From positions 372,001 to 436,000 of the forward strand of contig NC_022049.1 in assembly GCF_000444995.1 (NCBI RefSeq): 64,000 nucleotides of DNA. The letters run 5' to 3'. Of the stretch, positions 38,476-47,800 are shown one piece after another. The position numbers and the translations under genes were made by a program. Below the pieces are notes generated by a model that did not search any database, was not told the origin of the DNA, and saw nothing but the letters and a program-made list of their open reading frames with translations. Every line of letters begins with the position of its first letter. Positions within the stretch are counted from its first letter, which is position 1. This DNA comes from Paracoccus aminophilus JCM 7686 (GTDB lineage Bacteria; Pseudomonadota; Alphaproteobacteria; Rhodobacterales; Rhodobacteraceae).

Positions 38476-38800
38476 TCGAATCTCCTCAGCTCACGCTACG
38501 AGAAAATTCTACTTATGCAGCCCCTTAACCATGGGGAGGATTACCCAACGACGAGCCCTAAAGCCGCAGTGCGCTACGTTAGGTGTAACCGGAGCGGTGG
38601 ACCGGACACTCACGTTGCAACTGCATTCGCTGCGACCGGGAGCCACCGTCAGCTGGGGGCTCCGATCGACATGCCGCGACACGGCAACCGGCAGGTTTGG
38701 CGCGGTCAGCCCTGCCTCTCCCAACGACAGACAAGGCGCGGCCGATGGTGTGTCAAAACTGGCTGCAGTGCTACCATTCCGTGATGGCGGGAGGAGCGGC

Positions 38801-40240
38801 ATGGCGGGTTTCATCGAGGGAGTTCAGCGAAGCCAGACGGTGCTTTTCCCGAACCGGCTGGAAGACTGGATCGGCGAGGATGATCTTGTTCGCGTGGTTG
38901 ACCTGTTCGTCGATGAGCTTGATCTGGCAGACTTGGGTTTCATCCGCTCGACCTCGGCGCGCACCGGCCGACCCGGCTATTATCCCGCCGTTCTGCTGAA
39001 GCTGTTCATCTATGGCTACCTGAACTGGATCCCGTCGAGCCGCAGGCTGGAACGCGAGGCCGAGCGCAATGTTGAAGTGATGTGGCTGATTGGCCGGCTC
39101 GCGCCCGACCACAAGACCATCGCCGAGTTCCGCCGCGCGAACGGCCTGGCGATCCGCAAGACTTGCGCACAGTTCGTCGACCTGTGTCGTCGGATTGGCG
39201 TTTTGAAGGGCGATTGCGTTGCGGTCGACGGCAGTAAGTTCAAGGCGGTGAACAACCGTGATCGCAACTTCACGAAGAACAAGATTGCCAGCCGCCTCAC
39301 CCATCTCGAAGCTGATGTCGAGCGCTATATCGACGATATGGTGCGCATCGACCGGCAGGAGGAAGGCGAGACCCATACCCGGAAAGTCCGGGATCTGGCT
39401 CGGCGTTATGGTCGCATCCGCCAAGAGATTGATCGGCTGAAGGCGATGGACAAAGCCCTGGCCGATACCCCCGACGGGCAGATCTCCCTGACCGATCCCG
39501 ACGCTCGGGCCATGGCGACCAGCGCCCGCCACAGCGGTATGGTTGGTTATAATGTCCAGACCGCCGTCGATACCGAGAGCCATATCATCGTCACCCACGA
39601 AGTCACGAACCAGGGCTTTGATCGCGACCAGCTCAGCCCGATGGCAATCTCGGCAAAGGATGCCCTTCAGCATGAAGACCTGCACGCCATCGCAGACAAG
39701 GGATACTTCAGCGGCCCCGAGATCCTCGCCTGCCATGAGGCGGGCATCACCACGACCGTGCCGCGCCCCGCCACCTCGGGCAATGCGGCCAAGGGCATGT
39801 ATGTGAAGGCCGATTTCGCCTATGATCCGGAACGCGACGTCTATGTCTGTCCTGCTGGCGAGGAACTGATCTACCGCTACACCCGCGAGGAAGGTGGCCT
39901 TCAGGTCCGGCGATACTGGATCAACGCATGCCAGAGCTGTCCATTAAAAAGCCGCTGCACCACTGGCACAGAGCGCCGGATCACCCGATGGGAACATGAG
40001 CATCTGATCGACGCGATGCACGAAAGGCTGAGCAGGGACACCGATCCGATGACGCTCCGCCGCTGCACGGTCGAACATCCTTTCGGCACAATCAAGGCTT
40101 GGATGGGGCATACCCATTTGCTGACGCGAAGGCTGAAGAACGTCCGTACCGAGATGGCACTGAACGTTCTGGCCTATAATATCAAGCGGTTGATCTCCTT
40201 GATCGGCATCCGGCGCTTGATGCAGGCATTTTCGGCCTGA
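38801..40240 (+). CDS. IS1182-family transposase
   Basis: The product is 479 residues from MAGFIEGVQRSQTVLFP. N-terminal DUF772-type segment (FIRSTSARTGRPGYYPAVLLKLFIYGY), then the DDE core: Asp in VAVDGSKFKAV, Asp in ADKGYFSG, Glu in CTVEHPFGTIKAWMG. The Cys-rich insert (CPAG...CQSCPLKSRC) is typical of the family. The frame is full length and probably functional; terminal repeats were not resolved by eye. The frame is open further upstream, but the ATG at 38801, after GGAGGAGCGGC-like purines, gives the family length. Confidence 0.9.
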   Translation: MAGFIEGVQRSQTVLFPNRLEDWIGEDDLVRVVDLFVDELDLADLGFIRSTSARTGRPGYYPAVLLKLFIYGYLNWIPSSRRLEREAERNVEVMWLIGRLAPDHKTIAEFRRANGLAIRKTCAQFVDLCRRIGVLKGDCVAVDGSKFKAVNNRDRNFTKNKIASRLTHLEADVERYIDDMVRIDRQEEGETHTRKVRDLARRYGRIRQEIDRLKAMDKALADTPDGQISLTDPDARAMATSARHSGMVGYNVQTAVDTESHIIVTHEVTNQGFDRDQLSPMAISAKDALQHEDLHAIADKGYFSGPEILACHEAGITTTVPRPATSGNAAKGMYVKADFAYDPERDVYVCPAGEELIYRYTREEGGLQVRRYWINACQSCPLKSRCTTGTERRITRWEHEHLIDAMHERLSRDTDPMTLRRCTVEHPFGTIKAWMGHTHLLTRRLKNVRTEMALNVLAYNIKRLISLIGIRRLMQAFSA

Positions 40241-40491
40241 CTAGGGCTCGGCCGCCTCACTGCTGACGCAGCACGGCGTCCGGCAAGGCTTATTGGTGGG
40301 CCATAATCCGCGCGAAAAGGCACGATCTGACGCAGGTATTCCGGGCAACAGAGAAAACCACCAACAAACAGCCACCGCCGCCAGGTTTTTACACACCCTC
40401 GGCCCAGACCCGCCGCGCATTTTGCCGCAAGATTGTGCAAAAGCCGCCGCGCGGCGCGGGCTAGGACGGGGGTCTAAGAAGGACGCCTGTC
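40241..40491. other. Intergenic, end of the IS1182 element and permease upstream region
   Basis: No gene is seen. It marks the right border of the IS-rich island; base composition and gene density return to core-like values from here. Confidence 0.4.
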
Positions 40492-41391
40492 ATGAATATT
40501 CTGCTTTTCGCCGCAACCGTGCTGATCTGGGGATCGACCTGGATCGCGATTGCCTTTCAGGTCGGCCCGGTGCCGGTGCTGGTCTCGGTCTTTTACCGCT
40601 TCGCGCTGGCGGGGCTGGTCTATCTCGCGGTGCTGGCCGCTTTGGGGCGGCTGACGTGGCCAAGCGCGCGCCAGCAACCGTGGATCGCGGCACAGGCGAT
40701 CTGCCTCTTCAGCCTGAATTTCATCTGCTTTTACAATGCGGCGGCCTATGTGCCTTCGGGGCTGATCTCGGTCATCTTCTCGCTGGCGACGCTCTTTAAT
40801 GCGGTCAATGCGCGGATCTTTTTCGGCGACCGCATCACCTCGCGGGTGGTCGTGGCGAGTGCCCTTGGGGTCTTGGGCGTGGTCCTGCTCTTCGGCCCCG
40901 AGCTTGCCGCCTCCCATCCCGCGGGCGTGATGACCGGGATCGGGCTTGCTTGTCTCGGCACGCTTTTCTTCTCGCTTGGCAATATGATCTCGCGGCGCAA
41001 CAGCGCGGCCGGGATTTCGCCGGTGACCGCGACCTCTTGGGGGATGTGCTATGGCGCGGTGGTGCTGTTGGCGCTGATCGCCGTCACCGGCACGCGAATC
41101 GTCGCGCCGCCCTCGGGGCTTTACTGGGGCGCTTTGGCCTATCTCTCGCTCATTGGCTCGGTCTTGGGCTTCACCGCCTATCTGATGATGGTGGCGCGTC
41201 TGGGCTCGGCCAAGGCCGCCTATGCGACGGTGCTTTTCCCGGTGGTCGCGCTGGCGCTGTCGACGATTTACGAGGGCTATCACTGGCATCCGAGCGCGGT
41301 TCTGGGGCTCGTCTTCGCGCTTTGCGGCAATCTGGTGATGTTCCTGCCCGAGCGCCTGCTGACCCCTCTGACGCGGCGTTTCTCGCATTAA
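40492..41391 (+). CDS. EamA/DMT-family transporter
   Basis: The 299-residue product has about ten hydrophobic helices in two EamA repeats (about 5-130 and 150-290), the layout of drug/metabolite transporters (RhaT/YdcZ-like). The N-terminal LIWGSTWIAIAFQVG motif is characteristic. The substrate cannot be read from sequence; efflux of amino acids or metabolites is common in the family. It is upstream of the ligase-associated operon but separated by about 50 bp, so it could be co-transcribed. Confidence 0.9.
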   Translation: MNILLFAATVLIWGSTWIAIAFQVGPVPVLVSVFYRFALAGLVYLAVLAALGRLTWPSARQQPWIAAQAICLFSLNFICFYNAAAYVPSGLISVIFSLATLFNAVNARIFFGDRITSRVVVASALGVLGVVLLFGPELAASHPAGVMTGIGLACLGTLFFSLGNMISRRNSAAGISPVTATSWGMCYGAVVLLALIAVTGTRIVAPPSGLYWGALAYLSLIGSVLGFTAYLMMVARLGSAKAAYATVLFPVVALALSTIYEGYHWHPSAVLGLVFALCGNLVMFLPERLLTPLTRRFSH

Positions 41392-41442
41392 GGAACGCCG
41401 CGCCCGCTTGATCGGAACAGAGAGAGAACGCATATTGGGCCG

Positions 41443-42453
41443 ATGCGCCCCGATGATGTTCTCTTTCCCACCGATTCCGGGCTTTACTGCCCGCTTGGCG
41501 ATTTTCACATCGACCCGACCCGCCCGGTCGCCCGCGCGCTGATCACCCACGGCCATTCCGATCACGCCCGCGCCGGACATGGCGCGGTGCTGGCGACGCG
41601 GCAGACGCTCGACATTATGGCGATCCGCATGGGCGAGGGCTTCGCGCGCGAGATCCAGGCCTATGAGGCGCCGCTCGATCTGGGCGGCGTGCGGGTCAGC
41701 TTTCATCCGGCGGGCCATGTTCTCGGCTCGGCCCAGATCGCGGTTGCCGCGAAGGGCGGGCCGACAATCGTGGTCTCGGGCGATTACACCCGCCGCCCCT
41801 CGCGCGTCGCGGCCCCGTTCGAGCCCGTCCCTTGCGATGTCTTCGTGACCGAAGCGACCTTCGGCCTGCCGGTCTTTCGCCATCCCGATCCGGCGCAGGA
41901 AATCGCGCGGCTTTTGGCGAGCATGGCCGAGTTTCCCGACCGGCCCCATCTCATCGGCGCTTACGCCTTGGGCAAGGCCCAGCATGTCATCAGCCTTGTG
42001 CGCGAGGCGGGCTATGACGCGCCGATTGCCCTTCATGGCGCGATGGTGCGGCTTTGCGATTATTACACCAGCCAAGGCATCGCGCTTGGCCCGCTGGTGC
42101 CAGCGACGGTCGATCGCGCGGCCGCCGAGCCGCTCGCGGCGCAGCTCATCATCGCGCCGCCCTCGGCCTTTGCCAGCCCTTGGGTCCAGCGCTTCGCCGA
42201 TCCGGTGCTGGGCTTTGCCTCGGGCTGGATGCAGATCCGCGCGCGGGCGCGGCAAAGCGGGATCGAGCTGCCGCTGGTCATCTCCGATCACGCCGATTGG
42301 CCCGCGCTGACCGCGACCGTGACCGAGCTTGCGCCGCGCGAGCTCTGGATCACCCATGGCGCCGAAGAGGGCCTTTTGCGCTGGTGTGAACTGGCGCAAC
42401 TGCCCGCGCGGCCCTTGCGGCTGGTCGGCTATGACGGGGATGTGCTCGAATGA
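41443..42453 (+). CDS. Ligase-associated DNA exonuclease (MBL-fold)
   Basis: The 336-residue metallo-beta-lactamase fold protein has the metal motif HGHSDH (36-41), a further His in FHPAGHVLGSAQ and Asp in VVSGDYTRR, plus SDHADW near the C terminus. It matches the TIGR04122 family, a beta-CASP/SNM1-like exonuclease encoded with an ATP-dependent ligase. It probably trims DNA ends for the ligase. The stop overlaps the ligase start (ATGA-type, 4 nt). Confidence 0.9.
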   Translation: MRPDDVLFPTDSGLYCPLGDFHIDPTRPVARALITHGHSDHARAGHGAVLATRQTLDIMAIRMGEGFAREIQAYEAPLDLGGVRVSFHPAGHVLGSAQIAVAAKGGPTIVVSGDYTRRPSRVAAPFEPVPCDVFVTEATFGLPVFRHPDPAQEIARLLASMAEFPDRPHLIGAYALGKAQHVISLVREAGYDAPIALHGAMVRLCDYYTSQGIALGPLVPATVDRAAAEPLAAQLIIAPPSAFASPWVQRFADPVLGFASGWMQIRARARQSGIELPLVISDHADWPALTATVTELAPRELWITHGAEEGLLRWCELAQLPARPLRLVGYDGDVLE

Positions 42454-44006
42454 GGGCCTTTGCCACCTTGCTCGAACGGCTGGCCTTTACCGCGGGGCGC
42501 GCGGCCAAGCTGACGATCCTGCGCCATTATCTGGCAATCACGCCCGACCCCGAGCGCGGCTGGGCCTTGGCCGCTTTGACCAACGATCTGAAGCTGCGCC
42601 AAGCCAGCCCCAGCCTTCTGCGCGGCATCGCGGCCACCCGGATCGACGCCCAGCTTTTCGCGCTCAGCTATGATTTCGTCGGCGATCTGGCAGAGACCCT
42701 GGCGCTGATCTGGGACGCGCCCGACGCCATGGGGCAGGAGCACGAAATCACCGTGACCGAGGCGGTTCATCTGATGCAGACGACCGGCAAGGCCGCGCTT
42801 CCGGGCGCGATCGCCCGCGTGCTCGACCGGCTTTCGCCCTCTGAGCGGCTGGCCTTCCTGAAGCTCGCGACCGGCAATCTGCGCGTGGGCGTCTCGGCCC
42901 GGCTGGCGCGCACCGCCTTGGCTGACATGGGCGGCCCGGATCTGACCGAGATCGAGGAAATTTGGCACGGGCTCGCCCCGCCTTACACCGCGCTGTTTGA
43001 CTGGATCGCGGGCGGCGCGCGGCCCGAACAGGCGGCGCGCGCGCCTTTTCGCCCGGTCATGCTCTCGACCCCGATCACGCCAGAGGAGCTCGCCGCGCTC
43101 GATCCCGCCGAGTTTCTCGCAGAATGGAAATGGGACGGCATCCGCGTGCAGGCGGTCGCCGATCAGGGCACGCGGCGGCTCTATTCGCGCACCGGAGAGG
43201 ATATTTCGGCGGCCTTTCCCGATCTTCTCGACGCGATGGATTTCGAGGGCACGCTTGACGGCGAGCTGATCGTGATCCGCGACGGCGCCGTCGCGCCCTT
43301 TGGCGATCTGCAACGCCGCTTGAACCGCAAGACCGCAAGCAAGGCGCTGCTGGCCAGCCATCCGGCCGGGCTTTGTCTTTACGACCTCCTGCTCTGGCAG
43401 GGCCGTGATCTGCGCGCCAAGCCTTTGACCACCCGCCGCGCGCTTCTCGAAAGCCTCGATCTCGGGCCCCGTTTCACCCGCTCGCCGCTGCTTGATTTCG
43501 CCAGTTGGGAGGATCTCGCCCAGTTGCGCGCCGCGCCGCCGCAGGATGTGATCGAGGGCGTGATGCTCAAGCGCCGCGCCTCGAGCTATCAGGCCGGGCG
43601 GCCGCGCGGGCCGTGGTTCAAATGGAAACGCGATCCGATGGTGGTCGATGCGGTGATGCTTTACGCGCAGCGCGGTCACGGCAAACGCTCGGGGTTCTAT
43701 TCGGATTTCACCTTTGGCCTGTGGTCGGGCGCGGATCTCGTGCCGGTCGGCAAGGCCTATTTCGGCTTCACCGACGAGGAATTGCGCGAGCTCGACCGCT
43801 TCGTGCGCGACAATACGACCGAGCGTTTCGGTCCGGTCCGCGCCGTCGCGCCGAAACTGGTGGTCGAGCTGGCCTTTGAGGGCATCAACCGCTCGACCCG
43901 CCATAAATCGGGCGTGGCTTTGCGCTTCCCCCGCATCAGCCGCATCCGCTGGGACAAGCCCGCCGCCGAGGCCGACCGGCTGGAAACCCTTGAGGCGCTG
44001 CTGTGA
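42450..44006 (+). CDS. ATP-dependent DNA ligase of the ligase-associated repair cluster
   Basis: The 518-residue product has an N-terminal alpha-helical ligase domain, then a nucleotidyltransferase core with the adenylated Lys227 in motif I (EWKWDGIRVQ), motifs III and IV (GTLDGELIV, EGVMLKRR) and motif V (WFKWKRDP), and a C-terminal OB fold. It seals nicks using ATP; the organism will also have NAD-dependent LigA for replication. This clade is always clustered with the exonuclease, helicase and phosphoesterase seen here. Both borders overlap neighbouring genes by 4 nt. Confidence 0.93.
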   Translation: MRAFATLLERLAFTAGRAAKLTILRHYLAITPDPERGWALAALTNDLKLRQASPSLLRGIAATRIDAQLFALSYDFVGDLAETLALIWDAPDAMGQEHEITVTEAVHLMQTTGKAALPGAIARVLDRLSPSERLAFLKLATGNLRVGVSARLARTALADMGGPDLTEIEEIWHGLAPPYTALFDWIAGGARPEQAARAPFRPVMLSTPITPEELAALDPAEFLAEWKWDGIRVQAVADQGTRRLYSRTGEDISAAFPDLLDAMDFEGTLDGELIVIRDGAVAPFGDLQRRLNRKTASKALLASHPAGLCLYDLLLWQGRDLRAKPLTTRRALLESLDLGPRFTRSPLLDFASWEDLAQLRAAPPQDVIEGVMLKRRASSYQAGRPRGPWFKWKRDPMVVDAVMLYAQRGHGKRSGFYSDFTFGLWSGADLVPVGKAYFGFTDEELRELDRFVRDNTTERFGPVRAVAPKLVVELAFEGINRSTRHKSGVALRFPRISRIRWDKPAAEADRLETLEALL

Positions 44007-46441
44007 GCCTGCCGCCGCGCTTCGCCGAGTGGTTTGCCGCGCGCGGCTGGTCGCCCCATGCCCATCAGCTCGCGCTGCTGGATGCGCCGAGCGACAGCCT
44101 TCTGATCGCGCCGACCGGCGGCGGCAAGACATTGGCGGGGTTTCTGCCCTCGCTCATTGAGCTTGCGGGCGGCTGGAGCGGGCTGCACACGCTTTACGTC
44201 TCGCCCCTCAAGGCGCTGACCGCCGATATTGGGCGCAATCTGGCGCGACCCGTCGCCGATCTCGGCCTGCCGATCCGCATCGAGGACCGCACCGGCGACA
44301 CCCGCCAAGCGCAGCGCCAGCGCCAGCGCACCGATCCGCCGCAGATCCTGCTGACCACGCCCGAAAGCCTCGCGCTGCTGCTGAGCTACCCCGAAGCGCC
44401 GAAGATCTTCGCCATCCTGCGCCGCGTGGTCTTGGACGAGCTGCACGCTCTGGCCGAATCCAAACGCGGCGATCAGCTGATGCTCGGGCTGGCGCGGCTG
44501 CGCGCGCTCGCCCCTGATCTGCGCGTGACCGGGCTTTCCGCCACGGTCGAGGACCCGCCCGCGCTGGCCGCCTTCATGGGCCGCGCCGAGGCGCCGCCCG
44601 AGACCGCGCCGCAGATCATCCTCGCCGATCCCGGCCCCGCCCCCGATATCGCCATGCTCGCCACCGCGCGGCCCGCGCCTTGGTCGGGCGCGGGCGGCCA
44701 TTACGCCATCCCCGAGGTGCTCGCGGCGGTCGAGGCCGCGCAAACCACGATCATCTTCATCAACACCCGCGCGCAGGCCGAGCTTTTCTTTCAGGCGCTC
44801 TGGGCCGCGAACGAGAAAAATCTGCCGATCGGCCTTCACCACGGCAGCCTTGCGCGCGAGGCGCGCGAAAAGGTCGAAACGGCGATGGCGGCGGGTCAGC
44901 TCAAGGCGGTGGTCGCGACCGGCAGCCTCGATCTCGGCATTGATTGGGGCGCGGTCGATCTCGTGATCCAGATTGGCGCGCCGAAAAACGTCAAGCGGCT
45001 GGTCCAGAGGATCGGGCGCGCCAATCACCGCTGGGGTGCGCCCTCGGTCGCGCGCATCGTGCCCGCGAACCGCTTTGAGCAGATCGAATGCGTCGCGGCG
45101 CTCGAGGCCGTCCATGCCCGCGATCTGGATGGCGAGCCGCGCGGGCCGGGGCCTTTGGACGTGCTCTGCCAGCATATCCTGCTGACCGCCTGCGCCGGGC
45201 CTTTCGAGGCGACAAGCCTTTACCGCGAGGTCAAGACCGCCGGGCCCTACCGCGATCTCTCGCGCGCGGCCTTTGACGATTGCCTCGATTTCGCGGCAAC
45301 CGGCGGCTATGCGCTCAAGGCCTATGACCGCTGGCAACGCCTGAAAGAGCGCGACGGGATGTGGGGTCTGCGCGACCCGCGCGCGGTGCGCGATCTGCGC
45401 ATGAACATCGGCACGATCGTCGAGGCCGAGATGCTGAAAGTGCGTCTGCGCGGGCGCGGCGCGCCTCTGGGCGAGGTCGAAGAGGCCTTTGCCGCGACCC
45501 TCGTGCCCGGCGATACTTTCCTGATCGGCGGCCAGACCGTGCGTTATGACGCCTTGCGCGAAATGGTGGTCGAGGTCTCGCCCAATCCCGCGAAACAGCC
45601 GAAAATCGCGGTCTTCAGCGGGCTGAAACTCGCGATGTCGACGCAGCTCGCCCATCGCGTGCTCGACATCATCGGCACGCCCGCGCGCCATGTCGTGCTG
45701 CCTCCCGACACGCAGGATTGGCTGGCGCTTCAGGCCGAGGTCAGCGCGCTGCCGCGTCCGGGGCTGCTGCTCTCGGAAACCTTCCCGTTTCAGGGCCGCT
45801 GGCATCTCGCGCTTTACGGCTTTGCGGGGCGCAACGCCTTGCAAACGCTTGGCCTTTTGCTGACGCGCGAGATGGAAGAGGCGGGCCTCGGCCCCTTGGG
45901 ATTTCTCGCGACCGATTACGCTTTGCTGGTCTGGTCGCTCGATCCGGTGACCGAGATCGACCCCCTTCTGGACCCCGCGCGGCTCAAGGCCGGGCTTGGC
46001 GATTGGCTCGGCGAAAACGCGGTAATGAAGCGCAGTTTTCGCAATATCGCGACGGTCGCCGGGCTCATTCAGCGCAATTATCCGGGGCTGCGCCGCTCGG
46101 GTCGGCAGGCGACATTTTCGAGCGATATTCTTTACGACACCTTGCGCAAATACGACCCCGACCACCTCTTGATGCGCATCACCCGGGCCGAGGCCGCACG
46201 CGGGCTGGTCGATTTCGGGCGCATCGAGGAAATGCTCGCCCGCTCGCCCGAACGCAGCCATCGCCTGCTCGACCGCGTGCCGCCGATGGCCGCGCCGCTG
46301 CTTTTGGAGGTCGGGCAGGTGCCGATCAAGGGCCAAGCGCGCGAGCGTCTGGCCGAGGCCGAGGCCGCGCGGCTGATGGCCGAGGCGGGGCTTAGTCTCA
46401 AGCCCGACCTTGGCCGCGACCTCACCCAAGGCGCGGCATGA
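44003..46441 (+). CDS. Ligase-associated DEXH-box helicase (Lhr-like)
   Basis: The 812-residue superfamily 2 helicase has Walker A APTGGGKT (36-43), DELH box (VLDELHALAESKRGD), SAT motif (TGLSATVED) and motif VI QRIGRANHR. A long C-terminal Lhr-type region follows (winged helix and beta-barrel, about 430-812). It matches TIGR04121. It is a 3'-5' translocase expected to act in DNA damage repair with the ligase. It overlaps both neighbours by 4 nt. Confidence 0.93.
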   Translation: MSLPPRFAEWFAARGWSPHAHQLALLDAPSDSLLIAPTGGGKTLAGFLPSLIELAGGWSGLHTLYVSPLKALTADIGRNLARPVADLGLPIRIEDRTGDTRQAQRQRQRTDPPQILLTTPESLALLLSYPEAPKIFAILRRVVLDELHALAESKRGDQLMLGLARLRALAPDLRVTGLSATVEDPPALAAFMGRAEAPPETAPQIILADPGPAPDIAMLATARPAPWSGAGGHYAIPEVLAAVEAAQTTIIFINTRAQAELFFQALWAANEKNLPIGLHHGSLAREAREKVETAMAAGQLKAVVATGSLDLGIDWGAVDLVIQIGAPKNVKRLVQRIGRANHRWGAPSVARIVPANRFEQIECVAALEAVHARDLDGEPRGPGPLDVLCQHILLTACAGPFEATSLYREVKTAGPYRDLSRAAFDDCLDFAATGGYALKAYDRWQRLKERDGMWGLRDPRAVRDLRMNIGTIVEAEMLKVRLRGRGAPLGEVEEAFAATLVPGDTFLIGGQTVRYDALREMVVEVSPNPAKQPKIAVFSGLKLAMSTQLAHRVLDIIGTPARHVVLPPDTQDWLALQAEVSALPRPGLLLSETFPFQGRWHLALYGFAGRNALQTLGLLLTREMEEAGLGPLGFLATDYALLVWSLDPVTEIDPLLDPARLKAGLGDWLGENAVMKRSFRNIATVAGLIQRNYPGLRRSGRQATFSSDILYDTLRKYDPDHLLMRITRAEAARGLVDFGRIEEMLARSPERSHRLLDRVPPMAAPLLLEVGQVPIKGQARERLAEAEAARLMAEAGLSLKPDLGRDLTQGAA

Positions 46442-47097
46442 GCGGGCTTGGCTTTGCCTTTCACGGCGTCGAATTCGAGGCGCGCGTCTCGGGCGCGCTG
46501 TGGTGGCCGCGCGAGCGCTGGCTCATCGTCGCCGATCTGCATTTCGGCAAATCCGAGCGCATGGCGCGGCGCGGCGGCGCGCTGCTGCCGCCCTTTGAAA
46601 ACCGCGCCACTTTGGAGCGTCTCGGCGCGGAAATCGCGGCCCTTGCCCCGCGCCGCATCATCAGTCTGGGCGACGGTTTCGACGATCTCGCCGCCGCCGA
46701 GGCCTTCGCGCCGAGGCTTGGCCCCGATCTCGCCGCTTTGGCCAAGGGCTGCGACTGGCTCTGGATCAGCGGCAATCACGATCCCGGCCCCCTGCCCGCA
46801 ACCTTGCCCGGTGCGGTCCGCCCAGAGCTTGCGCTCGACGGGCTGGTGCTGCGCCATGAAATCGGGCAAGGTCCTGATGTGTCTGGACATTATCACCCGG
46901 CTATTCGGCTGGGCGGATTGCGCCGCCGCGCCTTTCTGCTCGGCGCCGATCACCTGATCCTGCCCGCTTTCGGGGCCTATACCGGCGGGATGCTGGCCGA
47001 AGAGCCGCCGCTTGGCACGCTGCTGCCCGAGGGTCTGGCGCTCGCCTGTTGCGAGACGCGCGTGCTGCCCCTGCCCTTCGGCGCACGGCGGCGTTGA
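46438..47097 (+). CDS. pdeM: Ligase-associated DNA endonuclease PdeM
   Basis: The 219-residue calcineurin-like phosphoesterase shows metal ligands in VADLHFGK (Asp33, His35), SLGDGFDD, SGNHDPG and SGHYHP. It matches TIGR04123. It acts with the ligase, helicase and exonuclease in the same operon, probably cutting DNA during repair. It is the last gene of the operon and overlaps the helicase by 4 nt; the convergent vapC-type gene begins 20 bp later. Confidence 0.9.
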   Translation: MSGLGFAFHGVEFEARVSGALWWPRERWLIVADLHFGKSERMARRGGALLPPFENRATLERLGAEIAALAPRRIISLGDGFDDLAAAEAFAPRLGPDLAALAKGCDWLWISGNHDPGPLPATLPGAVRPELALDGLVLRHEIGQGPDVSGHYHPAIRLGGLRRRAFLLGADHLILPAFGAYTGGMLAEEPPLGTLLPEGLALACCETRVLPLPFGARRR

Positions 47098-47117
47098 GGC
47101 GGCGTTAAGCCTCGCGG

Positions 47118-47504
47118 TTAGACCAGCTCGATCGGCCCGGCATATTGGCCAATGCGGCTGTCGGCGGTCAAAAGCACCATGCCCTCGGACACCGCCTGCG
47201 CGATCAGCATCCGGTCGAAGGGATCGGCATGGACCGCGGGCAAAGCCGCCAGCCCGAGGCAATGACGCCCATCGACCGAGAGTTCCGAATAGTCATTCGC
47301 CAACAGCCCCGCGCGCAAAACGCCGGGCTCGACCCGGAAATCGGGGCGATTGAGGCCGCGCTTGATCGCGACCTCCCAGATCGAGGCGGCGCTGAACCAC
47401 AGCTGATTGCCGGGGTCCAGCATCAAAGCCGTCGCCCGCGCCGGGATTTTTTCCGGGGCGAAAGCCGACCAGAGCAGCAGATGGGTGTCGATCAGCAGAT
47501 TCAT
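47118..47504 (-). CDS. PIN-domain toxin, VapC-type ribonuclease
   Basis: The 128-residue PIN domain has acidic residues Asp6 (NLLIDTHLLLW), Glu (SIWEVAIKRGL), Asp (HADPFDRMLIAQA) and Asp (TADSRI), the metal-binding set of VapC RNases. Its start overlaps the stop of the antitoxin gene (ATGA), the usual antitoxin-first order. It is expected to cleave tRNA or rRNA when the antitoxin is degraded. Confidence 0.93.
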   Translation of the reverse strand: MNLLIDTHLLLWSAFAPEKIPARATALMLDPGNQLWFSAASIWEVAIKRGLNRPDFRVEPGVLRAGLLANDYSELSVDGRHCLGLAALPAVHADPFDRMLIAQAVSEGMVLLTADSRIGQYAGPIELV

Positions 47505-47773
47505 ACGCGCCGCATCACCTCAGCGCCCGATGCCTCATCCTCGGCACCGTCGAAGAGTCCTTGGATTTCCTCTTCGCCGAGCCGGTCGAAATCGTCGGGA
47601 ATGCTGTATTGCCCGGCGAGAAACCCCAGCCGCCGCGGGCTTTCGCCTTCGAGCATCGTGACCTTGACCAAGGGCTTGCCCGCCCGCGCGATCACGAAGG
47701 ATTCGCCCTTGGCGGCGGCCTCGACCAGCTTCGAGAGATTGGTCTTCGCCTCATGCATATTCACGGTCTTCAT
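47501..47773 (-). CDS. Phd/YefM-family antitoxin
   Basis: The product is 90 residues from MKTVNMHEAKTNLSK, preceded by AGGAGG. The N-terminal Phd/YefM DNA-binding domain (SKLVEAAAKGESFVIARAGKPLVKV) is followed by a disordered acidic C terminus that would bind the toxin. It probably autoregulates the operon through the direct repeats upstream. A longer in-frame start is not family-like. Confidence 0.93.
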   Translation of the reverse strand: MKTVNMHEAKTNLSKLVEAAAKGESFVIARAGKPLVKVTMLEGESPRRLGFLAGQYSIPDDFDRLGEEEIQGLFDGAEDEASGAEVMRRV

Positions 47774-47800
47774 GCGCGCCTCCTGATCTCGGTGGGTCAA

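Larger units (their letters stand above)
37349..38545 (-). mobile_element. Complete IS3-family element, copy 2 (inverted relative to copy 1)
   Basis: It is 1,197 bp, the same length as copy 1, with the same terminal repeats (GGTAATCCTCCCC) and identical predicted OrfA and OrfB, in the opposite orientation. The flanking 4 bp differ (GGCG left, CAAC right), so there is no target duplication. The left neighbour is a truncated transposase whose end does not reappear on the right. This suggests a deletion next to the element after insertion. Confidence 0.9.

Noticed and set aside
11491..38545. Past inversion between the two IS3 copies
   Set aside because: Copy 1 still has matching GAGG flanks and a host gene that rejoins cleanly, which a simple inversion would have separated.
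40474..46429. Long minus-strand frames over the repair operon
   Set aside because: Antisense to the exonuclease, ligase and helicase genes, which have full sets of motifs.
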